A DNA stretch of 64,000 nucleotides from Elysia marginata. Lineage: Eukaryota > Mollusca > Gastropoda > Plakobranchidae. Where the stretch lies: NCBI GenBank assembly GCA_019649035.1, contig BMAT01004631.1, positions 6,172 to 70,171 of the forward strand. The letters are read 5' to 3'. The position numbers and the translations under genes are program-made. Each line of letters starts with the position of its first letter. The first letter of the stretch is position 1. Of this stretch, positions 9,144 to 19,017 are shown in pieces. Below the pieces are notes generated by a model, which worked only from the letters and a program-made list of their open reading frames with translations, was not told the DNA's origin and did no database searches.

Positions 9144-12053
9144 ATGAAAAAACAAATTAAACTATTGATTACCATCGTGCTATTTTCGTTTTTAACTTAT
9201 GCGCAAGAGGATGTTGCCCGACTCCCCATCTATCATGCTTCTGATAAGGCACTCTCTACAGATTGGCTTATAGATAGCACTCCGTTTCATGCTGATATTT
9301 ACCGTTCTAAGGATTCTCGGTATATTATTTTAGATAATGGTCTAATTCGCAGAAAACTTTGTATTGTCCCTAATTTGGCCACTGTCTCTATTGACAATTT
9401 GTCTAACGGTCAGAGTATGATTAGAGCTATTCGCCCAGAGGCCTTGGTTACACTCAACGGGATACCTTTTGAGGTTGGAGGTCTCAAAGGACAAACTAAT
9501 CAAGCGTTTTTAACTGAGCAAATGATCAATAATATGACTGTTAGCCCAATGGCTTTCAGGTTTGTGGGATATTCTACAGGTCGTATCAAAGAGAGACTAT
9601 CGTGGAAACAGGTCAGGCATCACGCTCCCTCAACTCAATGGCCTCCTAAGGGTGTTTCTATAAGGTTTCATTTTAAATTGCCTGTAATAGACGCTGGTTT
9701 TACTAGTGATTTTCTTGGTAGTGGTGTGCAAAATACCAATGCACTTCCTAGTGCTTTGGGTAGAGAAAAGTTATTATATGATGATTTTGAGATTGACAGA
9801 AATCATTGGCGTACGCAAATTTCATCATCACATTTTCGTAGTAGTTTTAATAATGAAGGTAAAGGTGGTGAAATATACACACCAGTAAACAGTGCTGTCT
9901 TTAAGGAGGGGAAACTTCCTAAGGGGACACATTCTCTTGAGACCCGAATATTTTTAGGGACTGATGATAGCGATGACTATGCTCCGGGGATTGCTGTTGT
10001 TTTTAAAAATGGAAAGACTTTAAAATTCTTTATTCGTACTAATACTGGTTCTCAAAACAAGCCCCTATTAGCTGTCTTTGATGGCAAAAGGAAACATCTA
10101 ATTACAAATTCCCCCTCTATTGATTTAACTAAAGTTTTGGGACTACGCATAAGGGATCAAAAAGGCAAATTATTCTTTGATTCCAAATACGATAATACCT
10201 TATGGAAAACCTATTTGATACTAAAAAAACCATTCGGACAGGGGGAAATGACGATGGTCAGAGTAGGTAAAACCGACAGCAAAGGTGGATACAGTGAGAG
10301 TATGTATCCCGGAAAACTTTGTCGGCTACATATAGAGGACTTTACCGCTTATTCTGAATTTAACTCTAAGGGAATTGAAGATGCTCAGAAACAGCTAAAG
10401 AAATTGCAGGAAGTTGAGGTGCAAGTAGTATATCAAATCTATGATGGGATTCCTCTTATTGATAAAACAATAGAAGTGCATAACCATTCTCAGTATATGG
10501 TTACTTTAGATAAGTTTGTCTCTGAGGAACTAGCTTTGGTAGAAAAAGAATCTCCTGTAAGCTCCCACCCCAATGTGGGTATAGATACTCCCAATGGACT
10601 TCATATAGAGACAGACTATGCCTTTGGGGGGGTCGAATATAAGAATGGACAGAGGCATGTAATACATTGGGATACAGACCCGAATTATACCTCTCAGGTA
10701 AATTATTTGCTTAAAAACCCATGTTTACTACATGTAGCGCCCTCTGTAGGACCTTCTCAAGATATTCCTAAGGAGGGTGTGTTTAAATCTTATACCACTT
10801 TTGAACTTGCTCAAGACTCTCAGGATAATGAACGAAGGGGGCTATCGAGGAAAAAAATGTATCGAACCATCGCCCCTTGGGTGACGGAAAACCCATTGAT
10901 GTTACATTGTGTGAGTAGCGAGCTAGAAGTTATTAAAAAGGCTATTGACCAGTGTGCCTCCATCGGTTTTGAGATGCTGATTTTATCTTTTGGGAGTGGA
11001 TTTGATATGGAGAATGACACCCCAAAATATTTAAAAAAATGGAAAAAAATAGCCAATTATGCTCACAATAAAGGTGTGGAAATAGGTGCTTATAGTTTGC
11101 TTGCATCTCGCCATATAGGTGGTGGCAATGATGTGGTTTCACCCAAAGGAACAAGACCTACTTTTGGTAATTGCCCTGCACTTACTTCTCCTTGGGGTTT
11201 AGATTATTATAGGAAGATTAGAAATTTTTATGACAAGACAGGGTTTTCGTTATTAGAACATGACGGACCCTATCCGGGAGATATTGACATAACATCCCGA
11301 CCACCATTTCAAAAAGGAGCGTTAGATTCTCGATGGGTTCAGTGGCGTCTTACAGACAGTCTCTATCGTGATTTACGTTCCAAGGGGGTTTATATGAATA
11401 CGCCTGATAGATATTTCCTTAATGGGTCTAATAAAATGTATATGGGGTATAGGGAAGTAAATTGGTCACTCCCTCGAGCAGAGCAGGTAATACACACTCG
11501 CCAAAATATTTATGATGGCACTTGGAATCGCACCCCATCTATGGGTTGGATGTTTGTACCACTCACAGTATATCACGGTGGAGGCATAGCGGCTACCATT
11601 GAGCCTTTGGATGATCATCTCGACCATTATGAGAAAATGCTCTATAGTAATCTGGCTATGGGTGTGCAACCTACCTATCGGGGGGTAAGACTTTATAGTT
11701 CTGAAAAGTCAAAGAATTTAGTTAAAAAATGGGTCTATTGGTACAAGCAGTATCGTGATATTTTAGAAAGTGATATGGTGCATGGTGTAAGGGCCAATGG
11801 ACATGACATTGATTGGATGCTACATGTAAATGCTAGTTTAGAAAATAAAGGAATGTTGATAATATTTAATCCCCTTAATAAAACTGTGAAGAAAAAAATA
11901 AAACTACCATTGTACTATACAGGACTTTCTGATAGAGTTCAAATTATAACCGAAAAAGGAGAATCTAGTATCCATGATATAGATAAAACATCATCATTAA
12001 TTTTGGAAGTAGAAATACCTGCCGAGAGTATGCAGTGGTATCTCATAAAGTAA
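9144..12053 (+). CDS. Large clan GH-D-like glycoside hydrolase with lectin-like insertion
   Basis: Secreted 969-residue enzyme with signal peptide ending near TYAQ-E (residue about 21). Reading order: an N-terminal beta-sandwich (about 22-205), an inserted concanavalin-A-like module (about 213-402, starting YDDFEIDRNHW, with IFLGTDDSDDYAPG), the rest of the sandwich (about 420-560), a TIM-barrel-like part (about 575-870) and a short C-terminal beta domain. The barrel has the stretches NPLMLHCVSSE, MLILSFGSGFDME and FSLLEHDGPYPGD, which resemble GH27/GH36-type alpha-galactosidases; the Asp in HDGPYPG (about residue 705) is my guess for the nucleophile. Its place between a GH109 gene and a sulfatase suggests alpha-GalNAc or alpha-Gal linkages. 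I cannot place it in a named family. Confidence 0.65.
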   Translation: MKKQIKLLITIVLFSFLTYAQEDVARLPIYHASDKALSTDWLIDSTPFHADIYRSKDSRYIILDNGLIRRKLCIVPNLATVSIDNLSNGQSMIRAIRPEALVTLNGIPFEVGGLKGQTNQAFLTEQMINNMTVSPMAFRFVGYSTGRIKERLSWKQVRHHAPSTQWPPKGVSIRFHFKLPVIDAGFTSDFLGSGVQNTNALPSALGREKLLYDDFEIDRNHWRTQISSSHFRSSFNNEGKGGEIYTPVNSAVFKEGKLPKGTHSLETRIFLGTDDSDDYAPGIAVVFKNGKTLKFFIRTNTGSQNKPLLAVFDGKRKHLITNSPSIDLTKVLGLRIRDQKGKLFFDSKYDNTLWKTYLILKKPFGQGEMTMVRVGKTDSKGGYSESMYPGKLCRLHIEDFTAYSEFNSKGIEDAQKQLKKLQEVEVQVVYQIYDGIPLIDKTIEVHNHSQYMVTLDKFVSEELALVEKESPVSSHPNVGIDTPNGLHIETDYAFGGVEYKNGQRHVIHWDTDPNYTSQVNYLLKNPCLLHVAPSVGPSQDIPKEGVFKSYTTFELAQDSQDNERRGLSRKKMYRTIAPWVTENPLMLHCVSSELEVIKKAIDQCASIGFEMLILSFGSGFDMENDTPKYLKKWKKIANYAHNKGVEIGAYSLLASRHIGGGNDVVSPKGTRPTFGNCPALTSPWGLDYYRKIRNFYDKTGFSLLEHDGPYPGDIDITSRPPFQKGALDSRWVQWRLTDSLYRDLRSKGVYMNTPDRYFLNGSNKMYMGYREVNWSLPRAEQVIHTRQNIYDGTWNRTPSMGWMFVPLTVYHGGGIAATIEPLDDHLDHYEKMLYSNLAMGVQPTYRGVRLYSSEKSKNLVKKWVYWYKQYRDILESDMVHGVRANGHDIDWMLHVNASLENKGMLIIFNPLNKTVKKKIKLPLYYTGLSDRVQIITEKGESSIHDIDKTSSLILEVEIPAESMQWYLIK

Positions 12054-12115
12054 ACTATGTTCAAAATTCATTTAAAATTGCGCTACAAATGTTTCTCCAA
12101 TTTGTAAATCAACAG

Positions 12116-12142
12116 TTGATATCTAGTTTTTCGTTACCTTTG
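12116..12142 (+). promoter_or_regulatory. Candidate promoter before sulfatase 1
   Basis: TACCTTTG at 12135-12142 fits TAnnTTTG exactly; a TTG lies 16 bp upstream at 12116-12118. The start codon is 21 bp downstream of the -7 element. Gene spacing (110 bp from the previous stop) allows an independent promoter. Confidence 0.4.
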
Positions 12143-12162
12143 GATTAATACCCACAGCCCTT

Positions 12163-13674
12163 ATGAGTAAGATTATACTTTTTATTTTTCTGATAATATT
12201 TTCGTCTATAAAAAGCTATACACAGGACAGGCCTAATGTCATCATTATCTACGCTGATGACCTTGGTTATGGCGATGTGAGTTGTTATGGCGCTACCAAA
12301 CTCTATACGCCCCATATAGATGCACTTGCTAATAATGGTATTCGTTTTACCAATGGGCATTGTAGCTCGGCTACTTGTACCCCTTCAAGATATGCGTTGA
12401 TAACAGGTAAGTATCCTTGGAGAAAGAAAGGTATAGCCATATTGCCTGGTGATGCCGAGCTCATTATACCTACTGATCAAACTTCGTTACCAAATGTATT
12501 CCAGCAGGCAGGCTACACCACAGGTATTGTAGGCAAGTGGCATTTGGGATTAGGACAGGTGCATAAAGACTGGAACAAACCATTGGAGTTGACTCCTAAT
12601 GATGTAGGCTTTGATTATTCGTTCATATTTCCAGCTACGGCCGATAGAGTCCCTACGGTGTTTTTGGAAAATAGAGATATCATAGCACTTGATGAAGATG
12701 ATCCCTTGGAGGTCAGTTATCAACATAAAGTAGGCAATGACCCTACGGGAAAAGAACACCCTGAATTACTCAAATTAAAGTCTTCTAGAGGGCATGGACA
12801 CAACCAAACTATTGTCAATGGAATTGGTCGTATTGGGTATATGAGTGGAGGGCATACCGCACATTGGGTAGACGAAGAGTTATCCTATACTTTTTTGAAT
12901 AAAGCCAAAGAATTTATAGGCAATCATAAGGATGTTCGTTTCTTTTTGTACTATTCGCCTACGGAACCTCATGTACCTAGAATGCCTGCGACTATTTTTA
13001 AAGACAAAAGTGGTTTGGGCTTTAGAGGTGATGCTATTCTACAGTTAGACTGGAGCGTGGGAGAGATTGTCAAGGAACTCAAGCGTCTTGGTATATATGA
13101 CAATACAATGATTATTTTTACTAGCGATAATGGTCCTGTCCTTGATGATGGCTATGTCGATGGAGCTGTTACTAAACTTAATGGGCACAAGCCTTCAGGT
13201 CCTCTTAGAGGGGGCAAATACAGTGCTTTTGAGGGCGGTACCAGGGTGCCCTTTATAGTGTCTTATCCTAAGGAAGTCAAAGTCCAAACCTCTGATGCAT
13301 TGGTATGTCAAATAGATTTTTTAGCTTCTTTTACAACAATGCTCAATCAAGAATATTCGGAGGTTAAAGACAGCCAGAATTTGATGGAAGTACTTCTTGG
13401 GCAGTCACATATCGGACGAGAGACCTTAGTTGAAGCAGCGGCTACACTTTCTATTCTTGATAATAATGGTTGGAAGTATATAGAACCAAGTGACAGGCTC
13501 TCCTACTATAAACTCACGGATACAGAATCGGGTAATTTCCCCAAGCCACAACTCTACAACCTCAAAAATGATTTGGGAGAGAAACACAACCTTGCAACAG
13601 ATAAAAATTATAAAAAAATACTCAAGAATTTGCAAAAAAAACTTAAAGAAACTAAGGAGCAAGTCGTACCATAG
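12163..13674 (+). CDS. Secreted S1-family sulfatase 1
   Basis: Sulfate-ester hydrolase of the alkaline phosphatase superfamily. The signal peptide ends near SYTQ-D; the metal-binding start RPNVIIIYADDLGYGD follows immediately. The formylglycine site is Cys72 in CTPSR, which needs conversion to formylglycine for activity; the KWHLG and TSDNGP motifs expected for S1 sulfatases are present. 503 residues is usual. Probable targets are sulfated sugars of host glycans, inferred from neighbours. Activation would depend on the formylglycine-generating enzyme encoded at 25813. Confidence 0.93.
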   Translation: MSKIILFIFLIIFSSIKSYTQDRPNVIIIYADDLGYGDVSCYGATKLYTPHIDALANNGIRFTNGHCSSATCTPSRYALITGKYPWRKKGIAILPGDAELIIPTDQTSLPNVFQQAGYTTGIVGKWHLGLGQVHKDWNKPLELTPNDVGFDYSFIFPATADRVPTVFLENRDIIALDEDDPLEVSYQHKVGNDPTGKEHPELLKLKSSRGHGHNQTIVNGIGRIGYMSGGHTAHWVDEELSYTFLNKAKEFIGNHKDVRFFLYYSPTEPHVPRMPATIFKDKSGLGFRGDAILQLDWSVGEIVKELKRLGIYDNTMIIFTSDNGPVLDDGYVDGAVTKLNGHKPSGPLRGGKYSAFEGGTRVPFIVSYPKEVKVQTSDALVCQIDFLASFTTMLNQEYSEVKDSQNLMEVLLGQSHIGRETLVEAAATLSILDNNGWKYIEPSDRLSYYKLTDTESGNFPKPQLYNLKNDLGEKHNLATDKNYKKILKNLQKKLKETKEQVVP

Positions 13675-14089
13675 TTTTTTTTAAATTAGATTACTGAGTG
13701 AGATAGAGTTGATATTCCATTTTTAGTACATTTCTCAGAATTATTTTTTCCTTCTTGAGACTATAATTTGTTCAATTGTTTTTGCGAATAGATCCAAATA
13801 ACTTCAATTATCTCATTTTTTAAAAATATTCAAGATTATTTTAAATATTTTTAGATCGGTGACTAAAAATAATTACAATTATAATATGAATTATATTTGT
13901 GGTTTTGATTAAAATCACTTTAAAAATTCCCAATAAAGCTCTAATTTATTCTCAGAAATTTTGCGAATAAAATAATATTCTTTTTCTTAAGTGAGTGAGT
14001 ATGCTAGAAAGACAATTTAACATTTTATTTTTTTAATTTTAAAAAAATCATATTTTTGTAAAATATTAACATTTAATTGGTACTAATTT
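13675..14089 (+). other. A/T-rich intergenic region before SusC 2
   Basis: 415 bases without a supported gene. It holds two TAnnTTTG matches (TATATTTG at 13892-13899 and TATTTTTG at 14051-14058). The second is 32 bp before the SusC start and is the better promoter candidate. Neither has a well-placed TTG at -33, which would fit an activator-dependent promoter. I see no tRNA, repeat or small gene. Confidence 0.4.
14051..14058 (+). promoter_or_regulatory. -7 promoter element candidate for susC2-susD2
   Basis: TATTTTTG matches TAnnTTTG and gives a short leader of about 25 nt before the ATG at 14090. No TTG is seen at the -33 distance. Confidence 0.3.
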
Positions 14090-17000
14090 ATGGTAAATAA
14101 CAAGTTGGTAGTTTTGGTTATACTTATACTTTCTCCCATGATGGTAGTGAAAGCACAATCTTTGGTGTCCGGTATAGTGTCTGATGAAAATGGACAAGTT
14201 TTGTTTGGAGTTTCTGTTTTCGAAAAAGGAACATCTAACGGGACTCAAACAGATCAGTATGGGAGTTACTCTATTTCTGTAGCTCAGGGAAGTATTCTCG
14301 TTTTTTCTTACATAGGCTATAAAAAAAAAGAGATTAGAGTAACTAAAAAGCTACTAAATATTAATTTGATACCTGATGATTTATCCCTTAATGAAGTGGT
14401 TGTAGTAGGCTTTGGAAGTAAGAAAAAAGGTGAGTTGACTGGGTCTGTGGCAAAGTTAGATTCTAAGGCATTTGAGAATAGACCTATCACCGATGTGAAG
14501 ACTACTTTGCAAGGCACACTTCCAGGAGTACTCATAACGAGAAATAGTGGTCAACCTGGAGCAAGTGGTAGTATTCAGATAAGGGGGCTTTCGTCTATTA
14601 ATGGAAGCCCCCCTCTAGTACTTGTGGACGGTATTGCTAGAGGTATTAATTCGGTTAACCCAACAGATATAGAAAGTGTTACTGTGTTGCGTGACGCTTC
14701 GGCTGCCATTTATGGGTCAAGGGCTTCGGGTGGTGTCATACTCATCACTACCAAGTCTGGGGCAAAAGGGGATCCAACTGTAACCTATGCTATGAATGTA
14801 GGATTTAAAACACCTAGTTTTATGAAAAAAATGGTAAATACATTTCAGTTGGCATCTATGCGTAATGAATACTATAGGAGTTTTGGTAAAACTGGAAAAA
14901 TCATTCCTAAAGAGGTCTTTGATAAAATAAAGGCTAATGCTCCTGTAGAAATTAATAACGGTTGGGCTGAGAGAGTTGAGCGTTTTCCTGGTTTTTATGG
15001 TAGTAGAGATTGGGCAAAGGTTATATTCGGTGATAGTTTCCAACAAAACCATAACTTGAGCGTGTCTGGAGGTGGAGAGTTTAACAGGTATGTTATTTCT
15101 GCTGGATTTAGATCTGACAAAGGACCTCTAAATTATGGGAAAGACAAGGTAGATAACTATAACTTTTTGGGAAGCTATGACTTTCATATCGGAAAAAATC
15201 TCAAGGTGCAGACGCGGACTTCGTTTTCAAATTCTGTTTCAGAAGCACCTTCGATGGTGAATACCGCATTAAATGTAATACCTAGAATCTTCAGTTTTAT
15301 TCCAGTGCGGAACCCTTTGGGATCATTTTATGTGTTTCAGGAATATATGAACCCTGCGCAGTTATTGGAAGAGGGAGGGACAAGAAGAGGACAATCTATG
15401 CGGATAAACTCCAATTTAAAAGCGAATTTAAAAATCCTCAAAGGCTTAAAACTAGTTGCCCAAGGAGGTGTTAATAAGACATATTTTAGAAATTCTTCTA
15501 CTTTTAAGACATTTAATTACTATAGATGGAATAACGATATTGCTAAAAAAAGGAATGATCCAAATGAAGCGAGTTATTCTAGTTCAATAAATACTTACCG
15601 TACAATTCTTTCTTACATAGAGTACAGTCATTCTTTTGAAGAGCATACTATTAATCTAACGGGGGGGGCGTCTCATGAGGAGAATGAATATGCTGGGGAG
15701 AGTGTAAAAGGTTATAATTTTAAGACCAATGACTTGTTTACTCTGAATCTTTCTGACAAAACCAGGTTTGATGAGTCTAGTGGAAGTGCTAGTGAATGGG
15801 CATTGGACTCGTTTTTTGGAAGATTTGGATATGCCTACGCCAATAAAATATTTTTGGACGGAACTATCCGTACGGATGCGAGTTCTAAGTTTGCGCCTAG
15901 TAAACGGCAAAGTGCGTTATTTCCATCCGTTTCCATTGGTTATATAATTTCAAAGGAATCTTTTTTTCCATCAAATTTGTTGAATTTTCTAAAGTTTAGA
16001 GCTAGTTGGGGGCAGTTAGGAAATCAGCATGTTGCTGGTAATTACGGTTATATCCCTTTGGTTTCCTTTGCAGGGAAGTATCCCATAGGTGACAAAGGAT
16101 TAATCGGTGCTACATCGGGTATCCCTTCTGAAAATATGACCTGGGAGACCCTTACCACAGTGAATGTAGCGACAGAAATGGCTTTTTTAGATTCTAGATT
16201 GAATCTAAGCTTGGAACTATACCAAAAAGAGAATAGTAATATGCTGGTAACCAAAAATCTACCTAAAGTTTTAGGGGCAATACCACCCAGAGTAAATCAG
16301 GGTCGTTTGATTACCAAAGGTTATGATATTACAATTGGATATAAGGATAAGATAGGGGACCTCAAATATAGTATTTCTGGCTATCTTTCTGACTTTACAA
16401 ATAAGTTGGTAGATTTAAAAGGGGCTGCGAGCGTGGGAAAGGAAGGTCGGGATAATTACAGAGAAGGCTACTCTTCAGACAGTTATTTTGGCTACGAATT
16501 TGAGGGGATTATTCAAACATCAAAACAGTTAAATGATTATAAGAAAAAGTTCAAAAGGGGGGTGTTGCCCAATGATTTAAACTTAGGAGATGCGATGTAT
16601 CGGGATTTAGATGGTGACGGAAAGCTTACTGTCTCTGGTGATGGCAAGAAGTACAAAGGAGACTTAGTGTACCTAGGAAATGCAAGACCGCGTTACATTT
16701 ACTCTATGAGATTTGACTTAAGCTATAAAGGGTTTGATTTAGGCTTGTTTTTTCAGGGGGTTGGGAAACGCCAACTTGTGAGAACGGGCGGTTTTTCTTC
16801 TGCTTTTACTCATTTTTATTGGCAACCCCTTGAGTACTTTTATGGAAAGACATGGACTCCAAAAAATAAAAATGCTAAGTATCCCAGAATTGCACCTTAT
16901 AATGACGGTATAGACCCTATTGCTTCTTGGAACCGACATTACAGTAGAAATCGTATGGAGGATGTGTCTTATTTGCGCTTAAAAACAATCACACTTGGGT

Positions 17001-17191
17001 ACACTTTCCCAAAAAAAATCCTTCAGCAACTTAAAGCTGTTAAGTCCTTTAGAATTTATCTTAGTGGTCAGGATTTGATGACATTTTCCAAAGGCACATG
17101 GAATGGTTCTTATGACCCTGAAGAAGCTGCTCACGCTGCAACATATCCCTTTAATAAGGTCTATTCTGTAGGTTTGAATTTGAGGCTCTAA
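14090..17191 (+). CDS. SusC-like TonB-dependent glycan transporter 2
   Basis: SusC/RagA-family outer-membrane transporter of 1033 residues. The signal peptide ends near VKAQ-S (about 23). Then come the carboxypeptidase-D-like extension (about 25-105), the TonB box NEVVVVGFG, the plug (IQIRGLSSINGSPPLVLVDG; DASAAIYGSRASGGVILI) and the barrel ending YSVGLNLRL. Its extension plus TonB box closely resembles that of the receptor at 55865, also at DNA level, while the barrels are unlike. The SusD partner starts 62 bp downstream. Substrate is unknown beyond the glycan context. Confidence 0.95.
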   Translation: MVNNKLVVLVILILSPMMVVKAQSLVSGIVSDENGQVLFGVSVFEKGTSNGTQTDQYGSYSISVAQGSILVFSYIGYKKKEIRVTKKLLNINLIPDDLSLNEVVVVGFGSKKKGELTGSVAKLDSKAFENRPITDVKTTLQGTLPGVLITRNSGQPGASGSIQIRGLSSINGSPPLVLVDGIARGINSVNPTDIESVTVLRDASAAIYGSRASGGVILITTKSGAKGDPTVTYAMNVGFKTPSFMKKMVNTFQLASMRNEYYRSFGKTGKIIPKEVFDKIKANAPVEINNGWAERVERFPGFYGSRDWAKVIFGDSFQQNHNLSVSGGGEFNRYVISAGFRSDKGPLNYGKDKVDNYNFLGSYDFHIGKNLKVQTRTSFSNSVSEAPSMVNTALNVIPRIFSFIPVRNPLGSFYVFQEYMNPAQLLEEGGTRRGQSMRINSNLKANLKILKGLKLVAQGGVNKTYFRNSSTFKTFNYYRWNNDIAKKRNDPNEASYSSSINTYRTILSYIEYSHSFEEHTINLTGGASHEENEYAGESVKGYNFKTNDLFTLNLSDKTRFDESSGSASEWALDSFFGRFGYAYANKIFLDGTIRTDASSKFAPSKRQSALFPSVSIGYIISKESFFPSNLLNFLKFRASWGQLGNQHVAGNYGYIPLVSFAGKYPIGDKGLIGATSGIPSENMTWETLTTVNVATEMAFLDSRLNLSLELYQKENSNMLVTKNLPKVLGAIPPRVNQGRLITKGYDITIGYKDKIGDLKYSISGYLSDFTNKLVDLKGAASVGKEGRDNYREGYSSDSYFGYEFEGIIQTSKQLNDYKKKFKRGVLPNDLNLGDAMYRDLDGDGKLTVSGDGKKYKGDLVYLGNARPRYIYSMRFDLSYKGFDLGLFFQGVGKRQLVRTGGFSSAFTHFYWQPLEYFYGKTWTPKNKNAKYPRIAPYNDGIDPIASWNRHYSRNRMEDVSYLRLKTITLGYTFPKKILQQLKAVKSFRIYLSGQDLMTFSKGTWNGSYDPEEAAHAATYPFNKVYSVGLNLRL

Positions 17192-17253
17192 GGATTTAAA
17201 AATATATTGGGAAATGACACATATTTTAAACCCACTTAATAAGGAATAAAAAG

Positions 17254-18951
17254 ATGAAGTATATAAGATTTATATTGCCATTATTGATTACGACTATCTT
17301 CAGCTGTACAAAAGATTTAGACCTTCTTCCACTGAGTGAGCTTTCAGATCCTACCTTTTGGAAAAAAGCGGAGGATTTTCAATTAGGGGCAAATAGCCTT
17401 TACAACTCCTTGGAAAGTTTTCAGTCTGATGTAGATTCAGATATAGCTTTTAGCAGTGGAAATAGTATTAGTCAGGGAGATTATCAGTCCGGAGAATCGT
17501 CTTGGACATGGAATAACGCATATGCCCTTATAAGGAGGGCTAACAATATGATGGAAAAAGCTACGAAATTTAAAGATGATGACGCTATTAAACGCTATGC
17601 TGCTGAGGCTAGGTTTTTCCGTGCTTACAATTATTGGAGGCTGTTTCGTTTGTATGGAGGAGTCCCCCTTATAAAAAAGGTCTTAAATACAGAAAGCAAA
17701 GAACTTTTCAAAAGTAGAGCTACAATGGGAGCAACGGCTGATTTTATTCTTTTAGATTTAGATAAGGCATCAGCCCTCCTTCCAGAGAGTGTGGGTGCCG
17801 AAGAAGTTGGTCGGATTACCAAATGGGCGGCTAACGCAATGAGGGCTCGTGTGGCACTGTTTATGGGAACCTGGGCTAAGTATCATGGTTTAGCTGATGA
17901 AAATAAATATTTAGACATTGCTATAGAATCTTCCAAGGCAGTCATTGAAAGTGGTCAGTATGAATTATTCAAATTATCAGATGAAATTGATAGTTACTTT
18001 AAACTTTTTGTAGAAGAGGGTGATGATAGTAAAGAGTCTATTCTTGACCGTCGTTATTTAAGAAATATATCAGAGCATGGACTTCCTTACAGAGTACATG
18101 ATGGATATATTGGGCTACCTACCAAAAAACTTGCAGATATGTATCTCTGTGTAGACGGGCTTCCTATAGAGAAATCAAATAAGTTTAAGGGTTATGGCAC
18201 ACCTACCTCGGAGTATGACCATAGAGACCCAAGAATGGAACAGACTATGTATCGTCCTGGTAAAAAGATTTTTGCAGTTCGTTTTCCAGATAAAGGAGTT
18301 GAATGTTGGCCATTTTTCCCACAGAAAATCTGGCCAACAGGTTATGCGTATGGTAAATATCTCTCACGAGATAAAGATAGTAATTCTAGAGTACAAGGTG
18401 GCAAGTCGCATTTTTATGACCATCATATTATTAGATATGCTGAGGTATTACTCATTTATGCAGAATCTTTATTTGAGAAGAACGGTTCCGTATCAGATGT
18501 AGAACTGGATGCGTCTATCAACCTAATTCGTGATAGAGTTGGTATGCCCAGGTTGACAAATGATTTTGTAATTAAAAATAATATGAATATGAAAGACGAA
18601 ATACATCGAGAAAGAACAGTAGAGTTGGCATTAGAGGGCTTTAGATACGATGATTTGCGGAGGTGGAAAACAGCCGAGGTAGAATTGCCTAAAGCAATTA
18701 GAGGTATTAAAGTCAAAGGTAGTGATTGGGAAAAACCTTTTAAGGTTCCTCAACCGGGCAAAGACAAAGATTCTATTAAAAATCCCTATCGAGAAAAAAA
18801 ATATCAAGAAAATACAGATGCTGGAGGGTTTCTTATTGTTGAGGACGCCTCAAAAAGACAATTTGATCCAAAAAAGCATTATTTACGACCACTTCCCACA
18901 AAAGAGATTAGGATTTCAAAAGGGCAATTGAAACAAAACCCCGGATGGTAA
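17254..18951 (+). CDS. SusD-like glycan-binding lipoprotein 2
   Basis: SusD/RagB lipoprotein, 565 residues, partner of the SusC upstream. The lipobox is FSC with Cys about 18, followed by TKDLDLL, acidic as in surface-exposed lipoproteins. Family stretches include ARFFRAYNYWRLFRLYGG, IIRYAEVLLIYAESL and HRERTVELALEGFRYDDLRR, and the C-terminus has the LRPLPTKEI...NPGW ending typical of SusD. It shares only general family likeness with SusD 1, so the two pairs probably bind different glycans or different parts of one glycan. Confidence 0.95.
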   Translation: MKYIRFILPLLITTIFSCTKDLDLLPLSELSDPTFWKKAEDFQLGANSLYNSLESFQSDVDSDIAFSSGNSISQGDYQSGESSWTWNNAYALIRRANNMMEKATKFKDDDAIKRYAAEARFFRAYNYWRLFRLYGGVPLIKKVLNTESKELFKSRATMGATADFILLDLDKASALLPESVGAEEVGRITKWAANAMRARVALFMGTWAKYHGLADENKYLDIAIESSKAVIESGQYELFKLSDEIDSYFKLFVEEGDDSKESILDRRYLRNISEHGLPYRVHDGYIGLPTKKLADMYLCVDGLPIEKSNKFKGYGTPTSEYDHRDPRMEQTMYRPGKKIFAVRFPDKGVECWPFFPQKIWPTGYAYGKYLSRDKDSNSRVQGGKSHFYDHHIIRYAEVLLIYAESLFEKNGSVSDVELDASINLIRDRVGMPRLTNDFVIKNNMNMKDEIHRERTVELALEGFRYDDLRRWKTAEVELPKAIRGIKVKGSDWEKPFKVPQPGKDKDSIKNPYREKKYQENTDAGGFLIVEDASKRQFDPKKHYLRPLPTKEIRISKGQLKQNPGW

Positions 18952-19017
18952 GGTGAAAAAAATGAACTGTAACCCCTTTTGAATTTAGGATAATTATATT
19001 TTAGGGAAAGATAAATC

